64,000 nucleotides of DNA from Malurus cyaneus samueli (GCA_009741485.1 CM019220.1:31378185-31442184), one strand, 5' to 3'; positions 22,736 through 33,665 are shown, numbered from the stretch's first letter. Made by a program: numbers and translations. The notes: generated from the letters alone by a model not told the origin.

Positions 22736-23051
22736 TTTTTTTGCACTGCTGGAACCTGAATGCAGCAAAAAATGGGGGTACCTTAGAGAAAGCTTTTGTT
22801 CAAGAGATTCTGCTTGTAAAATCTCTCTTTTGCTGCCTGAAAGCAGGAATAGGGCTGGCATTTCAGGAAAGCCGTGTACACAAATGAACACATCCTGAAC
22901 GAGAACTTGCTTTTTGCACTCTTTGAGCCTGAGTGCAGGCTAATAGATGCCTAGTGTAGAGAAAAATTTTCTCCAAGGGATTTCCCCTGTGAATGCTCTC
23001 TTTTGCTGCATCTTGCCAGCCTGCAAGCAGGGGACAGGGCTGGCATTTCAG
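22736..23051. repeat. Diverged tandem duplication (about 131 and 141 bp copies)
   Basis: Copy one (about 22736-22866) and copy two (about 22911-23051) share the same order of blocks: TTTTTGCACT, then CCTGAATGCAG or CCTGAGTGCAG, then TAGAGAAA, then CAAGRGATTY, then CTCTCTTTTGCTGC, then GCAAGCAGG or GAAAGCAGG, and finally AGGGCTGGCATTTCAG. The copies are separated by about 44 bp and differ by many substitutions, so the duplication is old. They lie 0.5-0.8 kb upstream of the survivin-like start codon. Confidence 0.8.
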
Positions 23052-23547
23052 TAGAATATTTAGAATATTATAAACTAACCACTTCCTTTTACATGAAATG
23101 CAACAGTATTTACAATGATCCTACATATTAGTGTGAAAACATGAAATTCAAGAAATTAAAGAATGCAAATAGCAACCCCTTTGGTCACAACCAGGTTAAT
23201 TTTTTAAAAATTTTACATGCAAAATTACTGTATTTGTTACTAGAGTTTTTAACTTGCAGGGTTTGTTCACAGACATTTCAATTACAAAATCTTCAAGTAA
23301 TACAGGTGCTTTCAGTTAAAAAATTTACAGTGTGACCAAGGACACAAAAAGTGACACAAGGGGAAGAAGTTCCAGCAGCTTCATTTCCCTTGACTATCCT
23401 GCCCATAAACTCACCTGAGTTAGGGAGGGACTTCCACCCCTTAAACCTTCCCCTTCTTTGCAGGTGCAATGTGTCACCAATTAGCAAAGGCTTTAAATGT
23501 CAGAGCAGGAAGACAGTTCTTCATTGCTCTGACTGCAGGTTTTGTAG
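23052..23547 (+). other. 5' flank / 5' UTR of the survivin-like gene
   Basis: No CpG island and no clear TATA box. A pyrimidine-rich stretch with CTGACTGCAG ends about 10 bp before the ATG and could be a splice acceptor for a 5' UTR exon, so the transcription start cannot be placed. Confidence 0.35.
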
Positions 23548-23685
23548 ATGGAGACACTCCTGGAAGAGCTCAATTCTGCTTCCAAGCTCTTAATTGACTT
23601 CAAGGAGATGTATGAATATGAGAACCGCCTGAAAACCTTCACCAAGTGGCCCTTCCAGGAGAACTGCAAGTGCACTCCGGAGAAT
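23548..23685 (+). CDS. Survivin-like exon 1
   Basis: 46 codons from ATG to GTAAGT. Encodes the N-terminal helix and the start of the BIR ([20 protein letters not shown]). Confidence 0.9.
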
Positions 23686-26142
23686 GTAAGTCTGATTGAG
23701 GCTACTTTGCCTGTGCCTCATTTTTTATACACTGTGACTGAATGTGAAGTCTTTATTGTGTTCAGGAGTCCACTAAGCCTGAAGAAGATAAAAAGTTAGA
23801 TTCTCCAGTTTTTCTGTGTTCCCTACTCAGAAATACTGTAGCAGGATTAACTGTTTTTTTCTCTGTTCAGTCCACTAGTCTACATAGAGATTTTAACAGT
23901 TACTGTTCCTATTTCTTTTACTTTTTTTGTTCCTGTCATTTAAGAATTAATTTCTTGTATTATCTAGTCTTTCTAACTGGAAATGTCTGTTCATGAGAAA
24001 GCAGCCCACATTAGAGTAAACAGGTACACACACATCCATCAGGAAGGATGAAGTAGCAGAATGATCACTACTCTAATTCAGAAATCGAAATTATTTAAAT
24101 AAAAGATCCACCTGACTTTGGCACACACATGACACTTCCAGCCTCAGATGAAACACTTCCAGAACCTCAGATGAGTTATCTGAGAAGGTGTTTGATAACT
24201 GAAACAAACTTAATTTTTAGTAGACATGACTTAACACAACTCTAAAGCAGCAAGAAACATGAGTTGTGTGTGGGATAAGGCTCCAAACTTCTAAACTGTC
24301 CCCTGCAGATGGCAAAGGCTGGCTTCATCCACTGTCCAAGTGCAAATGAACCAGATGTGGCAAAATGTTTCTTCTGCTTGTTAGAGCTGGAGGGCTGGGA
24401 AGCGAACGATGATCCATGGTAAGCACAGATGTAACGCTCTTGAAGAGTATCTCTCCAAACTTCTTTGGTTATTTTACCATGAGTTAATGCTGTTCCACAA
24501 AGCTGGAAATTTATCTTGCCCCATAACTTTGAAATCATTCAACTAGCTTTTTGGTTTTTTCTTTTGAGATCCACTAAAATCTGTTCCACATTTTCTGTAT
24601 GATACTTTTTCTGCTGATAAGATAGCACAAATACTGAGAAGACTTGCTTGTTCAGATTTCTTCATCTCCTGAAATGTAACTTTCATGGGTTTAGCATCTG
24701 TTCTTGTTTGGGTTTATATTGCAGGGAGGAGCACACCAAACGTCACACCTGTGGATTTTTATCCCTTCCTAAGCCCTTTGATGATCTGACAATGGAGGAG
24801 TACTACATGCTGGAGATGACACGGCTGAGAACCTTCATTGTAAGTGTTAACCACATAATGTAAGATTCTAAGCTAGAATATAAACAAGAATTTCTATCAC
24901 TAAGACTTCCAAACATCAGCCAGGAACAATTGTCTAAGGCTAGAACATTACTTATTCTTAAGTAATGATTTATGCACATTATTGGCTAAAAAATCTGCAC
25001 CTAAGCACTTCTCAGTATAGTTTATTGTCTGGCTTTCAAATGCAAACCTGTTTTCTTTAACATGGCTTTCCAACAACTTATTATAGCAGAAAAAAAACCA
25101 ACATTGGCTGCAGTAATCAATCCAGGAAGCTCAACAGCTCTATCATTTTCAGCAGGGAGGGGCAACATATGTGAAAAGACAAAATTTGACCAGATTATTG
25201 TTTCACATATCTAGCTTTACACATAAATGAGCCTAGTTAATCTTTCAAACTTTAAAGCCCATTTCAAATGTTTTCCAGTTATCCGATTTTACTCCTCCCC
25301 ACTTCTGGGGTTTCACACCATAGTGTTGACATGCAAAAAAGCACACAGAATGGAGCTGCTCAGTTGATCACGATCAGCTGATCTTTGATACATGAGTCCT
25401 AATCCTATGGATAGTAAGCATGAGGCACAGTAAAATGTTCTGCATCTTATTTGTTGTGGGTTTGCACAAATAAGATCATTGTTTGCTAGTAATGTTCTGT
25501 ATTAAATACATACTTGGCGACTGCCAAGGTTAAGTACTTAAAGTCCCTGTGAAACAGATTAAACTACAATAGAACTAGGATTATGTGGCACACTGGGAGC
25601 AGTCTGATAAATTAAAAAGTGGACTGAGAAGGTGGTGTTATCTACCTTGAACTGTGAATGATTTAGAGCAATGTTAAAGGTTCAAAAAGGGTCTTGGCCA
25701 TAATATGACTTTATTTCTAAGTACAGTAGCTAAAAAAAGCTTGAAGAGAAGCAGCAGCTTCAAGTGAGGACACTTTGTCCCCAAGGATACCATCAGCTAT
25801 AGCTGGGAGGGCAGTGCACTAGGGCTCATCAGGGTTTGCTTGCCATCATGAAGCACTGATACCTGAATGCAGCTTGAGGAGAGGGACTGGACTGTGGCTG
25901 AACTAAAGTTAAACTGATCAATTGAAAGGCTCCATTTCTTGCTTTGATTCAAGTGCAAAATTGGCAGGCGCACAATAAACTCTTTTGAAGAAGAGGTGAC
26001 TGCAACAAGGCAGAGGCTGGTGGATTACTTTGCCTTCAGACCCCAGATGTCAGCAGAGCTGCCTGCTGGGGATGAACCATCAGCACAGCAGCCAGGAGGC
26101 TCCACTGCCAGGCAAAACAGGCCCAGGACAAGTGAACTGTGA
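23548..26142 (+). CDS. Survivin-like BIR-domain protein (BIRC5-like), 4 exons
   Basis: Single-BIR inhibitor-of-apoptosis family member of the survivin type. Survivins act in the chromosomal passenger complex at centromeres and the spindle midzone. Exons 23548-23685, 24309-24418, 24725-24839 and 25954-26142 give 183 residues against 142 in human survivin as I recall it. Intron positions and phases correspond to the four-exon survivin gene. Seen: an N-terminal extension ([18 protein letters not shown]), then the BIR core with [31 protein letters not shown] and zinc ligands CFFC, EEH and the following Cys. Exon 4 opens [15 protein letters not shown], aligning with the survivin C-terminal helix, then adds a Pro/Gln/Ser-rich tail. 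An in-frame TAG immediately precedes the ATG, which fixes the start. The MYEYENRL and [18 protein letters not shown] segments resemble the amphibian and fish second survivin (birc5-like) more than the mammalian type. The Cys-His spacing is one residue short (see findings). Confidence 0.88.
24309..24418 (+). CDS. Survivin-like exon 2
   Basis: Encodes [20 protein letters not shown], then [16 protein letters not shown], including the first two zinc Cys residues. Acceptor CCTGCAG, donor GTAAGC; ends inside a Trp codon. Confidence 0.9.
24725..24839 (+). CDS. Survivin-like exon 3
   Basis: Encodes [17 protein letters not shown] followed by [20 protein letters not shown], carrying the zinc His and last zinc Cys. 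Acceptor TTGCAG, donor GTAAGT; ends on a codon boundary, as human exon 3 does. Confidence 0.9.
24840..25953 (+). other. Survivin-like gene intron 3
   Basis: A 1.1-kb intron with no recognised element, ending in the pyrimidine-rich acceptor TTGCTTTGATTCAAG. Confidence 0.6.
25954..26142 (+). CDS. Survivin-like exon 4 with extended tail
   Basis: 62 codons plus TGA at 26140-26142. The spacing from the exon start to FEEE (ten residues) is the same as in human survivin exon 4 (AKETNNKKKE then FEE), which supports the acceptor at 25953. The helix [11 protein letters not shown] is followed by an unmatched tail of about 36 residues rich in Pro, Gln, Ala and Ser. Confidence 0.8.
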   Translation, partial: CKIGRRTINSFEEEVTATRQRLVDYFAFRPQMSAELPAGDEPSAQQPGGSTARQNRPRTSEL

Positions 26143-26427
26143 AGTCTGCCTCTAAAAGTGTCTCTTAATTTGGTACAAACATTCCTCTCTTTATCTGAGT
26201 GTGAATGGAAAGCTGAAGAGGTGTGTGAGGAAGTGTGTGAAGAGAACTGCTCTCAGCCTCTCTGGATCAGAGGAGTGAGTATAGACAGTGATGGCCTGTC
26301 TTTCACAGTGTGCTTTCTTGGCATGGCTAGGTGGGAAAACTAAGAGTAGTCCCCCTACCCTGCTAGTGTGTGAAAAATGTCTAAGCAAATACTTTTATTC
26401 TGGTTTTTAGCAAGTTGCCTTTTTTGG

Positions 26428-26433
26428 AATAAA
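26428..26433 (+). terminator. Polyadenylation signal of the survivin-like gene
   Basis: Canonical AATAAA about 290 bp after the stop codon. Confidence 0.65.
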
Positions 26434-26958
26434 GATTCACTACTGTAAGTACTTTCTGTGATCTGTGTTAAAACCTTATACCTAGGCAGACTCAAATCAG
26501 AACACTTCTGCTTCAAAACACTCTCCAGAAAACAAAATGTGTGTCTGCAACAATTTCTTTAAGCACCTTAATCACCTGCACTCCTGATTATCACTAAGTT
26601 ATTTCTTGATCAGATAAAATTGTCACAGATAATGACATCCAGCTACAATAGCAGATGTAGTGAATAAGGAAAGACACAAAGCGAGTAAGACAGTCTCAAG
26701 GAATAGCTCTGGGAATTTTGGTGTGAAACTGAAACAACAAAAGCTAAAGGCCTATTCAGTTCTAAAAAGTTTTTTTCATTACAATTTCAAACTCACTGGG
26801 GTTCTTTTGAAAATCTTTTTAAAAAATCTTTTGAAATCTTATTATTTCTTATTTTCCTTTATAAGACTGTTGTAGAATCAAAATTCATGCTTGCAAATAT
26901 TTTTGGTTTTTAAGATGCAGGCAGACCTTTCTCAGTAAGGTGAAAGTTTTGTACATAC
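26434..26958. other. Short gap between the survivin-like 3' end and the dynein relic
   Basis: About 520 bp of AT-rich DNA. The roughly 700 C-terminal codons that should follow the dynein exon at 26959-27051 are not visible here on the minus strand. Confidence 0.55.
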
Positions 26959-27051
26959 TTTGTCAGGTCTCAGGCAGCAAATGAACAGCAGCTTTTGGAA
27001 CTCCCCCAACTTGTCTTTCCACTCTTCAGGAAAATCCACATGCTGGAGATC
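26959..27051 (-). pseudogene. DNAH7: DNAH7 relic: intact exon ending CLRPDK
   Basis: A 31-codon segment with preserved acceptor (TTTTTAG) and donor (GTATGT) and no lesion: LQHVDFPEEWKDKLGEFQKL, then LFICCLRPDK. The family has FPEEW-x10-FQ-x2-L-x2-RCLRPDK here. It is the last recognisable dynein exon in the direction of transcription. Confidence 0.88.
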
Positions 27052-28499
27052 CTAAAAACATGTATTTCAACATTCTTTAGAGCATTTGTGAATTCCCTAT
27101 CCTGAGAGTAAAGTATCCCTTGACATATGTCTTGTTAAAGTATTTTTTCTTAAATTACAGAAGCTTTTTTTAAAAAAACATGTATGTTTATCTAAGACGC
27201 TTCTCTTATATTAGAGAAGTTTGGATTATTATCTTTTAAAGATTTAGAGTAATTTTGAAGTTCTCTATAAAGTGAAGAAGAAATGGTGTGGGGGAAAATA
27301 TTTGCATCTGTTTTAGCTCCCTATTTCTGTTAGAAATGTATTTGAGTGGTAGTCTTTAATGTTACAATGATAACATGTAATCAGTGACAGTCACATTACA
27401 GTATTACAAGGTAACTATGAGTTAGGTTGCAGCTGAATGCAGAAAATGATGGCAGAAAAACAAGAATCAGAAAAAGAAAGTCAAGCAAAGCACTGGAGAA
27501 CTTGGTTTGTAAATGGCCTATGACCAACCTGTCTGTTGGGTTGGTACTGCAGCTTTCAGAGAGGGAGCAGCAGTTGCTGTGTGGTGGAACTTTGTATTAA
27601 ACTGGCAGCAGAGTATTCTCGAGTACTCACACAGAAGTGTGAGTATTAGAGCTACATAAGTGCTGATGAAAAATGCTTTTACCCAACAAGTAAAATGTAC
27701 AGCACTTCTCTGCATCAGGACAGTGACAGGTAGTGCCATTCCTTTTGATCTGCCATGCAAGGGTCACTAACTGTTCTCAGCTTTGGTGTCACTGTTTGTG
27801 AGATTGTTTCAATTTCTTAGCAATTAACAGATTATTTGATTCTGTAGATCTCATTGCATTGAACACAATTTAAAGGAAAGGCTTTCTCTTTACTCTGGTT
27901 TGGCTGCGTGAATGCACACAGAGCTATCCCACACATCTTGGATCTTTACTGCTGAAAGTCAGCACCTTTTACTTATTTTAGCTATAGACTAAAAAAACCT
28001 CTAATCCCAGCATGCATAATGCAGTCCCCTCTCTGTCTCTTTTTCCAGTGCCATCATTTCTCTGTTCCTTGTCCAAGTAACTATTTCCCAAAGAAGAACT
28101 AAAGCCCTCAACTTGCTGTATTTTTTTTTCTTGTAAATGCCAAAAGAAAGCTTAATTTTCACTATTTGCCCCTTTCCTGCAGTCTGGTCAAGTGAAAGAG
28201 CTCGAACTGCTTAGATCCTTTAATATCTCTCATTGTACTCTTTTTGTGTATTTCAAACCAAAAATCCATTCTTTCTCTCTGCATACTTCAGCCCATTTCC
28301 TTGGATTTCTAAAGTCTTGATATTTAAAATCAATGAAGCACACATTTTTAAGGGTTTAAGAAGTCCTGCGTCATTTGACTGAATCTTGGTGACAGATTTT
28401 CATCATTTAACAGTAAGAAAAGTGAGTTACCAAAAGTGGACAGTGTTCTCTGAACATGTAGTCACATATGGAGAAAAAGATAGAAGGATAACTTTTTAT

Positions 28500-28610
28500 T
28501 TATTGTCTGAATACCTTGAACACCTCCACCAAAATAAGGTGAAGTCCATTCAGGTGCTTTAAAACGCAGTGTAAGAATTTGCACAAACTATTTGAAATAC
28601 TTTTTTCTAG
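28500..28610 (-). pseudogene. DNAH7: Possible DNAH7 relic: EW-LLTGG region
   Basis: The minus strand reads SNSLCKFLH, then FKAPEWTSPYFGGGVQ, reminiscent of the dynein FSFCLT-NLLLHE and EWRFLLTGGIG segment and in the expected order. Similarity is weak, so it could be chance. Confidence 0.3.
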
Positions 28611-28644
28611 GTAGAAAGATACAGCAAGGTGCTATAGCTTTTCC

Positions 28645-28720
28645 CCAATTACCTAGCCACCAATTCCCTGGGCAGAGGATCATCCCTGTATCTCAGGCAT
28701 GCTGATCATTCTGAAACCTA
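28645..28720 (-). pseudogene. DNAH7: DNAH7 relic: short AAA6 segment (MIT-PEG)
   Basis: At DNA level the minus strand aligns with the family's NFMITPEG-QDQLLGIVVAR: AATGATCAGCATGCCTGAG, then TCCTCTG and GGGAATTGGTGGCTAGG in order, with small gaps. Too broken to read in one frame. It lies in the correct order between the neighbouring relics. Confidence 0.55.
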
Positions 28721-29908
28721 AATGGGATCTATTATAATTAAAATTTTAACAGAAGATCAAGAATGAGAGCAAGCTCTGTTGTTTGAGCTGTTTCTCCTTT
28801 TCAATCTTGTGTTTCAATCTATTTTTTTTATTCCATTCAGTTAACAAGAAATACATAATTTTTAATATTATTCCTCTAATAATTACTGGGTTATTATTAG
28901 CATTGTCTTTTTAGTTATGGTTCCTCATCAGTAAAATGGATGTACATACAATTTATCCACAAATTACTGACACAAAGATGACTATAGAGCAAAATGTAAA
29001 CTTTTTTCAAGTCACAGAAGTAACATGGTTTGCTTGAGAAAAGAATTATTAAAAAATGTCAGCACAGAGCCTGTTGTAAAAAGAGGTTGACTAGTGAAGA
29101 TAGCTCAAGACAAACAGTGTTATGTGAATCATTAATTCAAGAGAATTTTCTGTGAGGCTGCCTGCCTCTGCCTTCCCTGGGTAAAATCATCAAAAGGGGA
29201 TTCTGCCAAATATTCCCTGGGAACGACTGATGTAATCCACACTGGCAGCTTCCTATTTCTGCTGACAGAAAAGTTCTGAATCCAAGTGCAATGATTTTAT
29301 TTATTGTTTATTTTAATTTAGGCACACAGGCATACAGGGTGTTTTTTTTTTTAAGATGTAAAACAGTGAGATTTGAAGTCAATGAGTTAGATTTACAGAA
29401 CACAGACTGCCTTGATGGTGAAGGTTACCTCAAAGGTACATTCAAATATGATGCCACTATATTAAGTTTTGACTCAAATGATTGCTAACAACATCTTTAA
29501 TTTAACAGTTCTGCTAAATTTATACTGCCTAGATCTTTCCCTGTCCCTAATTACATTACAGGTAAAAAAGCCTAATGTAGGTTTTGCATGTGAGGTGACT
29601 ATTGTCTTGTGAATATTTTTATTTTTAAAAAAGGTGACTAAATTGCATCAGGAGAACCAGACTGGGAAAAAGTGATAAAAGTTATTAATTAAATAAATTT
29701 GTGAGTGGATGAAAGAATGACAGTATTGCAAGGTGAAGTATTAGACATGAGAAATGTCAACACTAGTAAGGTGATACCAAGCACTCAGCAGTGTAAAGAA
29801 AACGTTGGCAAGGAGGAATAAACAAATGGCAGGAAATCTTCCCTGCTTTTAGCCAAGGAATCATTTTAAAACTAACCAGAGTTGCACATTTATTTTCAAA
29901 ATTCTCAC

Positions 29909-30095
29909 CTTAACAGATGTTCCAGCAAGATAATGTGAATTTCCCAGCTTAGTTGTAATATAAAAGCAGAATTCAGGAAGAGACTTAATGTGGATTCTTC
30001 AAGGCAAATGCAGATACTCCCGGACTGCTTAAATGTCTTTGATAAAAGTGGCTCTAGGAAAGGATCAAGTTCTTCTCCAATATTATCCAGTAGCA
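29909..30095 (-). pseudogene. DNAH7: DNAH7 relic: AAA5/AAA6 exon with 1-bp deletion
   Basis: Reads LLDNIGEELDPFLEPLLSKT, FKQSGSICICLEESTL, then after a single-base shift FCFYITTKLGNSHYLAGTSV followed by Lys and the donor GTGAGA. The family sequence ENVGEELDP-LEP and RFYITTKL-NPHYLPE is unmistakable. The exon is 187 bp; one more base (about 29965-29985) would restore phase. Confidence 0.94.
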
Positions 30096-30996
30096 CTTCA
30101 AAATAACATAAGAATTAGTATGGCTTTGTTGGCACTTATACTGCTGATTGACTGCTCTTTACAATACCTATGGATAGTGTGTGTTTACAGCATGCAAACA
30201 ATAAAAATTGTGAGACATAAGGAGAGTATTCAGCTGATTGAAAAATGAATCAAAGAAATGTATTACTGATTTTTTATCTAATATAAATTTGCAAAAAAGG
30301 CAACTAAAATGCTATCACTGTTACTGCTGCCAGTGACTGAGGACAGTAGATTAAGGCTACCATTCTTAACAAGGGAAATAATAACAAACTAAATGCCACA
30401 GAAACCATTTTGGGTAAGTAAGACTGAACTAAGTTCAATTTTCACTATAAGCACAGGAGATTGTCAAAATCAAAAAAGAAATAATGGAAAATAAACAATC
30501 CATCCCTTTACTTGTATCCAGTTTGCCTTTAAAAATAGCTGGAGTTGTACCTGTGTTTAGGAATATCTGTGTTTAGTCATTAATTTATTTCTCTTTGGAG
30601 ATAACAAGACTACTTGCAATCAAGATGCTACAGCAAACACAAGAACCTTTAATGATTCCAGCCTAGAAACCTGGTATTTATACTCTTGAAAATACAAATT
30701 AAAATATTACTTTTTAGAAATAATATTCTTCTACTACTAAAAAAAATGGCAAATCTCATAAAGCATTTAATATTCTGTTTAATTCATTTAATGTATTGTG
30801 CTAAAAATGTCTTAGTAAAGTATTAAGTATAACCTGGACTAAGGGCTTCAATTACTATAGCACTCGATTCAAAACAAGGGGGGGAAAAACAAATCTATTT
30901 TCCTTAACTATGAAAATATTGGATACTCATTTTTTAGCTAATTGTGCCCCCTCCAGGTCCGTCTGTAATCTACACTTTCATTAGTCATTAACCTGC

Positions 30997-31166
30997 CAGG
31001 ATTGCCAAAGTGAAAGCACTTTTCCAGTGTCGAAAGAAATTGAGGGTCACTGAGTTTGATTATATGCAAACTCTTGGTTTTTTCCATGTTTTTTATTCAT
31101 TTGTTTGTTTGACAGCTCCCTAAGGAGCCATCAGCAGAGGCCACCTTCCTGCATTACTGAAGAGAA
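30997..31166 (-). pseudogene. DNAH7: DNAH7 relic: AAA5 exon with TAG and frameshift
   Basis: Reads NAGRWPLLMAP, TAG at 31120-31122 in place of the family's Gln (RRWPLMIDPQ), then after an indel KNMEKTKSLHIIKLSDPQF and STLEKCFHFGNP. This matches the dynein NMEKANSL-VIKLS-PDY-RTLENCIQFG segment. The donor position reads GCAGGT, so the original GT may also be mutated. Confidence 0.93.
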
Positions 31167-33242
31167 CTGTCAAAATTGAAATATAAGTTCTGCAAATGTT
31201 TATCTCGAAGTACTTCTTTACAGCAAAAGCACATCAGTATGAAATCATAGTAGGCACATACTCAGTACAATCCTTGATGAATTTAGGAGGAGATAGATGA
31301 ATTTTGAAGTTTTTTCCAAAAATAACATTCTCCTCTTTCAAAGAATGTACTTAGAATGAGTTCTTACATCCTAGAAAGTTTAATCTCATTTAATTTTATG
31401 CTGAATTCAAAATAATATCACTCTGAAATTTTGAACTTCTTAGCAGTTTTACTACAGTTACGTGTACAAGTAAGCATTTTCAAATCAAAACAAATGAAAA
31501 TGGATATTGTGGAAGAAAGCACAAATTTAGGAGAGGAAGCTTTGGCAGAGAAATGAAACCTGAATATCTGTCAGATGAGGCAGTAGCATCAGCAGTAGTA
31601 GAAAGACAATCTCACAGTACACAAGTGCTCACCAGTGTTCAAAAGTGGAAGAATTGCTGAGCTCCCAAATTTCTAGGTGTAGAAATCACTCAGTCACTTC
31701 TGAGGACCCCCAAAGGGAGGCCCAAGGGAGATGGAGCCAGATTACATTTTAAATATAAGCTGATGGCAGTTGATCCAGCAGTTGTAAACTGAACAGAGTA
31801 AACTTGGGTGTTAAGCACAGTCTAGACCAGACAATATTTGTGTAATTTGTTAATAATAATTTTGTCCATTCTTATTTTAAAACAGGCATTTAACATTTGA
31901 GGAAAACTCATCTAAAACCTGCATTATTTCTTTCCCTGTTTCAAAGTTTGAGGCATATATTATTTTCAGCATATCCCATTTCAGACTTACTATTTGAATA
32001 ATTAAAGAATAGTTCTCTAATACCAGCCAAACACACCCAGCTTTCATCACCTATAAAACTCTTCTCCATTGATGGAAATGAATAAGCTGTTGCTGTGTAT
32101 GCTTGCAAATTATTCTGTGATTGCTCACTAATTCTGCTTTTTAAAAAATTTGTTGTTACAAAAAGCTTGAGTTGCATTTTATTCAGTTTCTGTGGCACTA
32201 ATATCTAGCCATAAACTCATAACTACAGATAAATTGATGATACATATTATGAGGCAGATTCTATCTCACCTTTCAAAATTAAAAGCTATCATTATTAGTT
32301 TTAAAATGCTAATGATCCTTCCATTAGTTCAAAAAGAATTTTGATCAAAGCTGCATAAAAGTGAAATGGAAGATGAAATGTACAAGTGTTGAATTCATTA
32401 ATATTTGTCGACTGTTTAGCCTGAGTGATTAAATTATTAATATGGTAATTATTTGAAAGAAGTTACACAGACAGTCATAATCCCAGCATACATCCTGTAA
32501 TTTCAACAAGTATTTTTGTTTCCAGAAGTACAATCAATGCCCAGTTTTAGTGTCAAATGGACATAATTGAGGCTCTTTAACTAGTGCATTATTTTTGTCT
32601 TGCCTGTTTCATTTTTCACTCTGTCACCTTTGCAACTGCCAAAGCTAAAGTATTTTCCAAACATCTGTACTTCCAAAGGTTAAACTTGTAATAAACAATT
32701 TCAGTTCTGCATGAAAACCCACCATTCACTATGCAGTAAAAGAAATATTCATTCACAGTGCTGTACAAATCCAGACTCCTCCAAGAGTGAGGAGAATTTT
32801 CATCTCAACAGTAGCAAAATTTAAAGATTTAGATGCTTGTATTTGTGCAGTAGTTTACTGTAAAAGGGTTCATAAATGTGAGGTAAATCTTATCATAGAC
32901 CTGACCATTAACCTGTCTAGGGAAAAGAACTACAAGAATTCATTAAGAATGCATTAATAAATTCATGGGTCTTTCTTTGTTGTTCTGTTCCTGTGCCCTA
33001 ACAAAATCAAGATTCAGCTCATCAGTGTGCAAACCCAAAATCAGGGCTTCACACACTAAATATGTTACAAACCCAGGTGTTAAAATCTCATACCCTGTGG
33101 CAATATAAACTGAGAAACTATTTATAGAGAAGTAGTCAAGACATTATCTGTAGTATTTCTAGTGCCAAAGTAAGTACATTGAAGGAAAAGAGGAAATAAG
33201 GATAATATCCAAATTCTATGTTCAAATCACAGAGATTGATTG

Positions 33243-33292
33243 ATTTTTTTTTTTCTTTCTTCTTTCTCTTTTTTTTCTCTCTTAATTTTTAG
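33243..33292. repeat. Polypyrimidine tract
   Basis: About 50 bp almost entirely of T with scattered C on the plus strand (TTTTTTTTTTCTTTCTTC type). Confidence 0.8.
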
Positions 33293-33502
33293 CAATTTCC
33301 TTTACTTGGCTCTGATTTTCAAAATTAAGTAACATTAAGTTCTTCAGCTGAATTAAGTGGCAGGTTTTGGTGTTCAAAAACATTCAAAGTCAGTATTATT
33401 TTGACACCCAATATTTCTGACAGATAAGAATCATCTGAGATGTCAAAATTTTTCTGTATTCTGAATTTCTGATTATTTCATTAAGAGTTACAGGCACAAA
33501 TT

Positions 33503-33665
33503 ATAGAATCATAGAATGGTCTGGGTTGGAAGGGATCTTAAAGATCATCCAGTGCCAATGCTCTGCCANGGACAGGGACACCTTTCACCAGTCCAGGTTG
33601 CTCAGGGCACCATCCAACACTTGAATACTTCCAGGGATGGGGCAATCACACATCTGCTGTGATTG
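33503..33665 (-). mobile_element. CR1 LINE 3' fragment
   Basis: Plus strand starts ATAGAATCATAGAATGG followed by GGTTGGAAGGGATCTTAAAG and the usual CR1 block ending in CAGGGATGGGGCAATCAC. This is the reverse complement of an avian CR1 3' end, so the element lies on the minus strand, truncated at its 5' end. It sits between two dynein relics and contains the one ambiguous base at 33570. Confidence 0.9.

Noticed and set aside
27518..27760. 80-codon minus-strand frame between dynein relics
   Set aside because: No dynein motif in this or the other frames; most likely former intron.
31941..32198. 85-codon minus-strand frame within the dynein interval
   Set aside because: Compared with the dynein stalk and AAA5 segments expected here, no convincing match was found.
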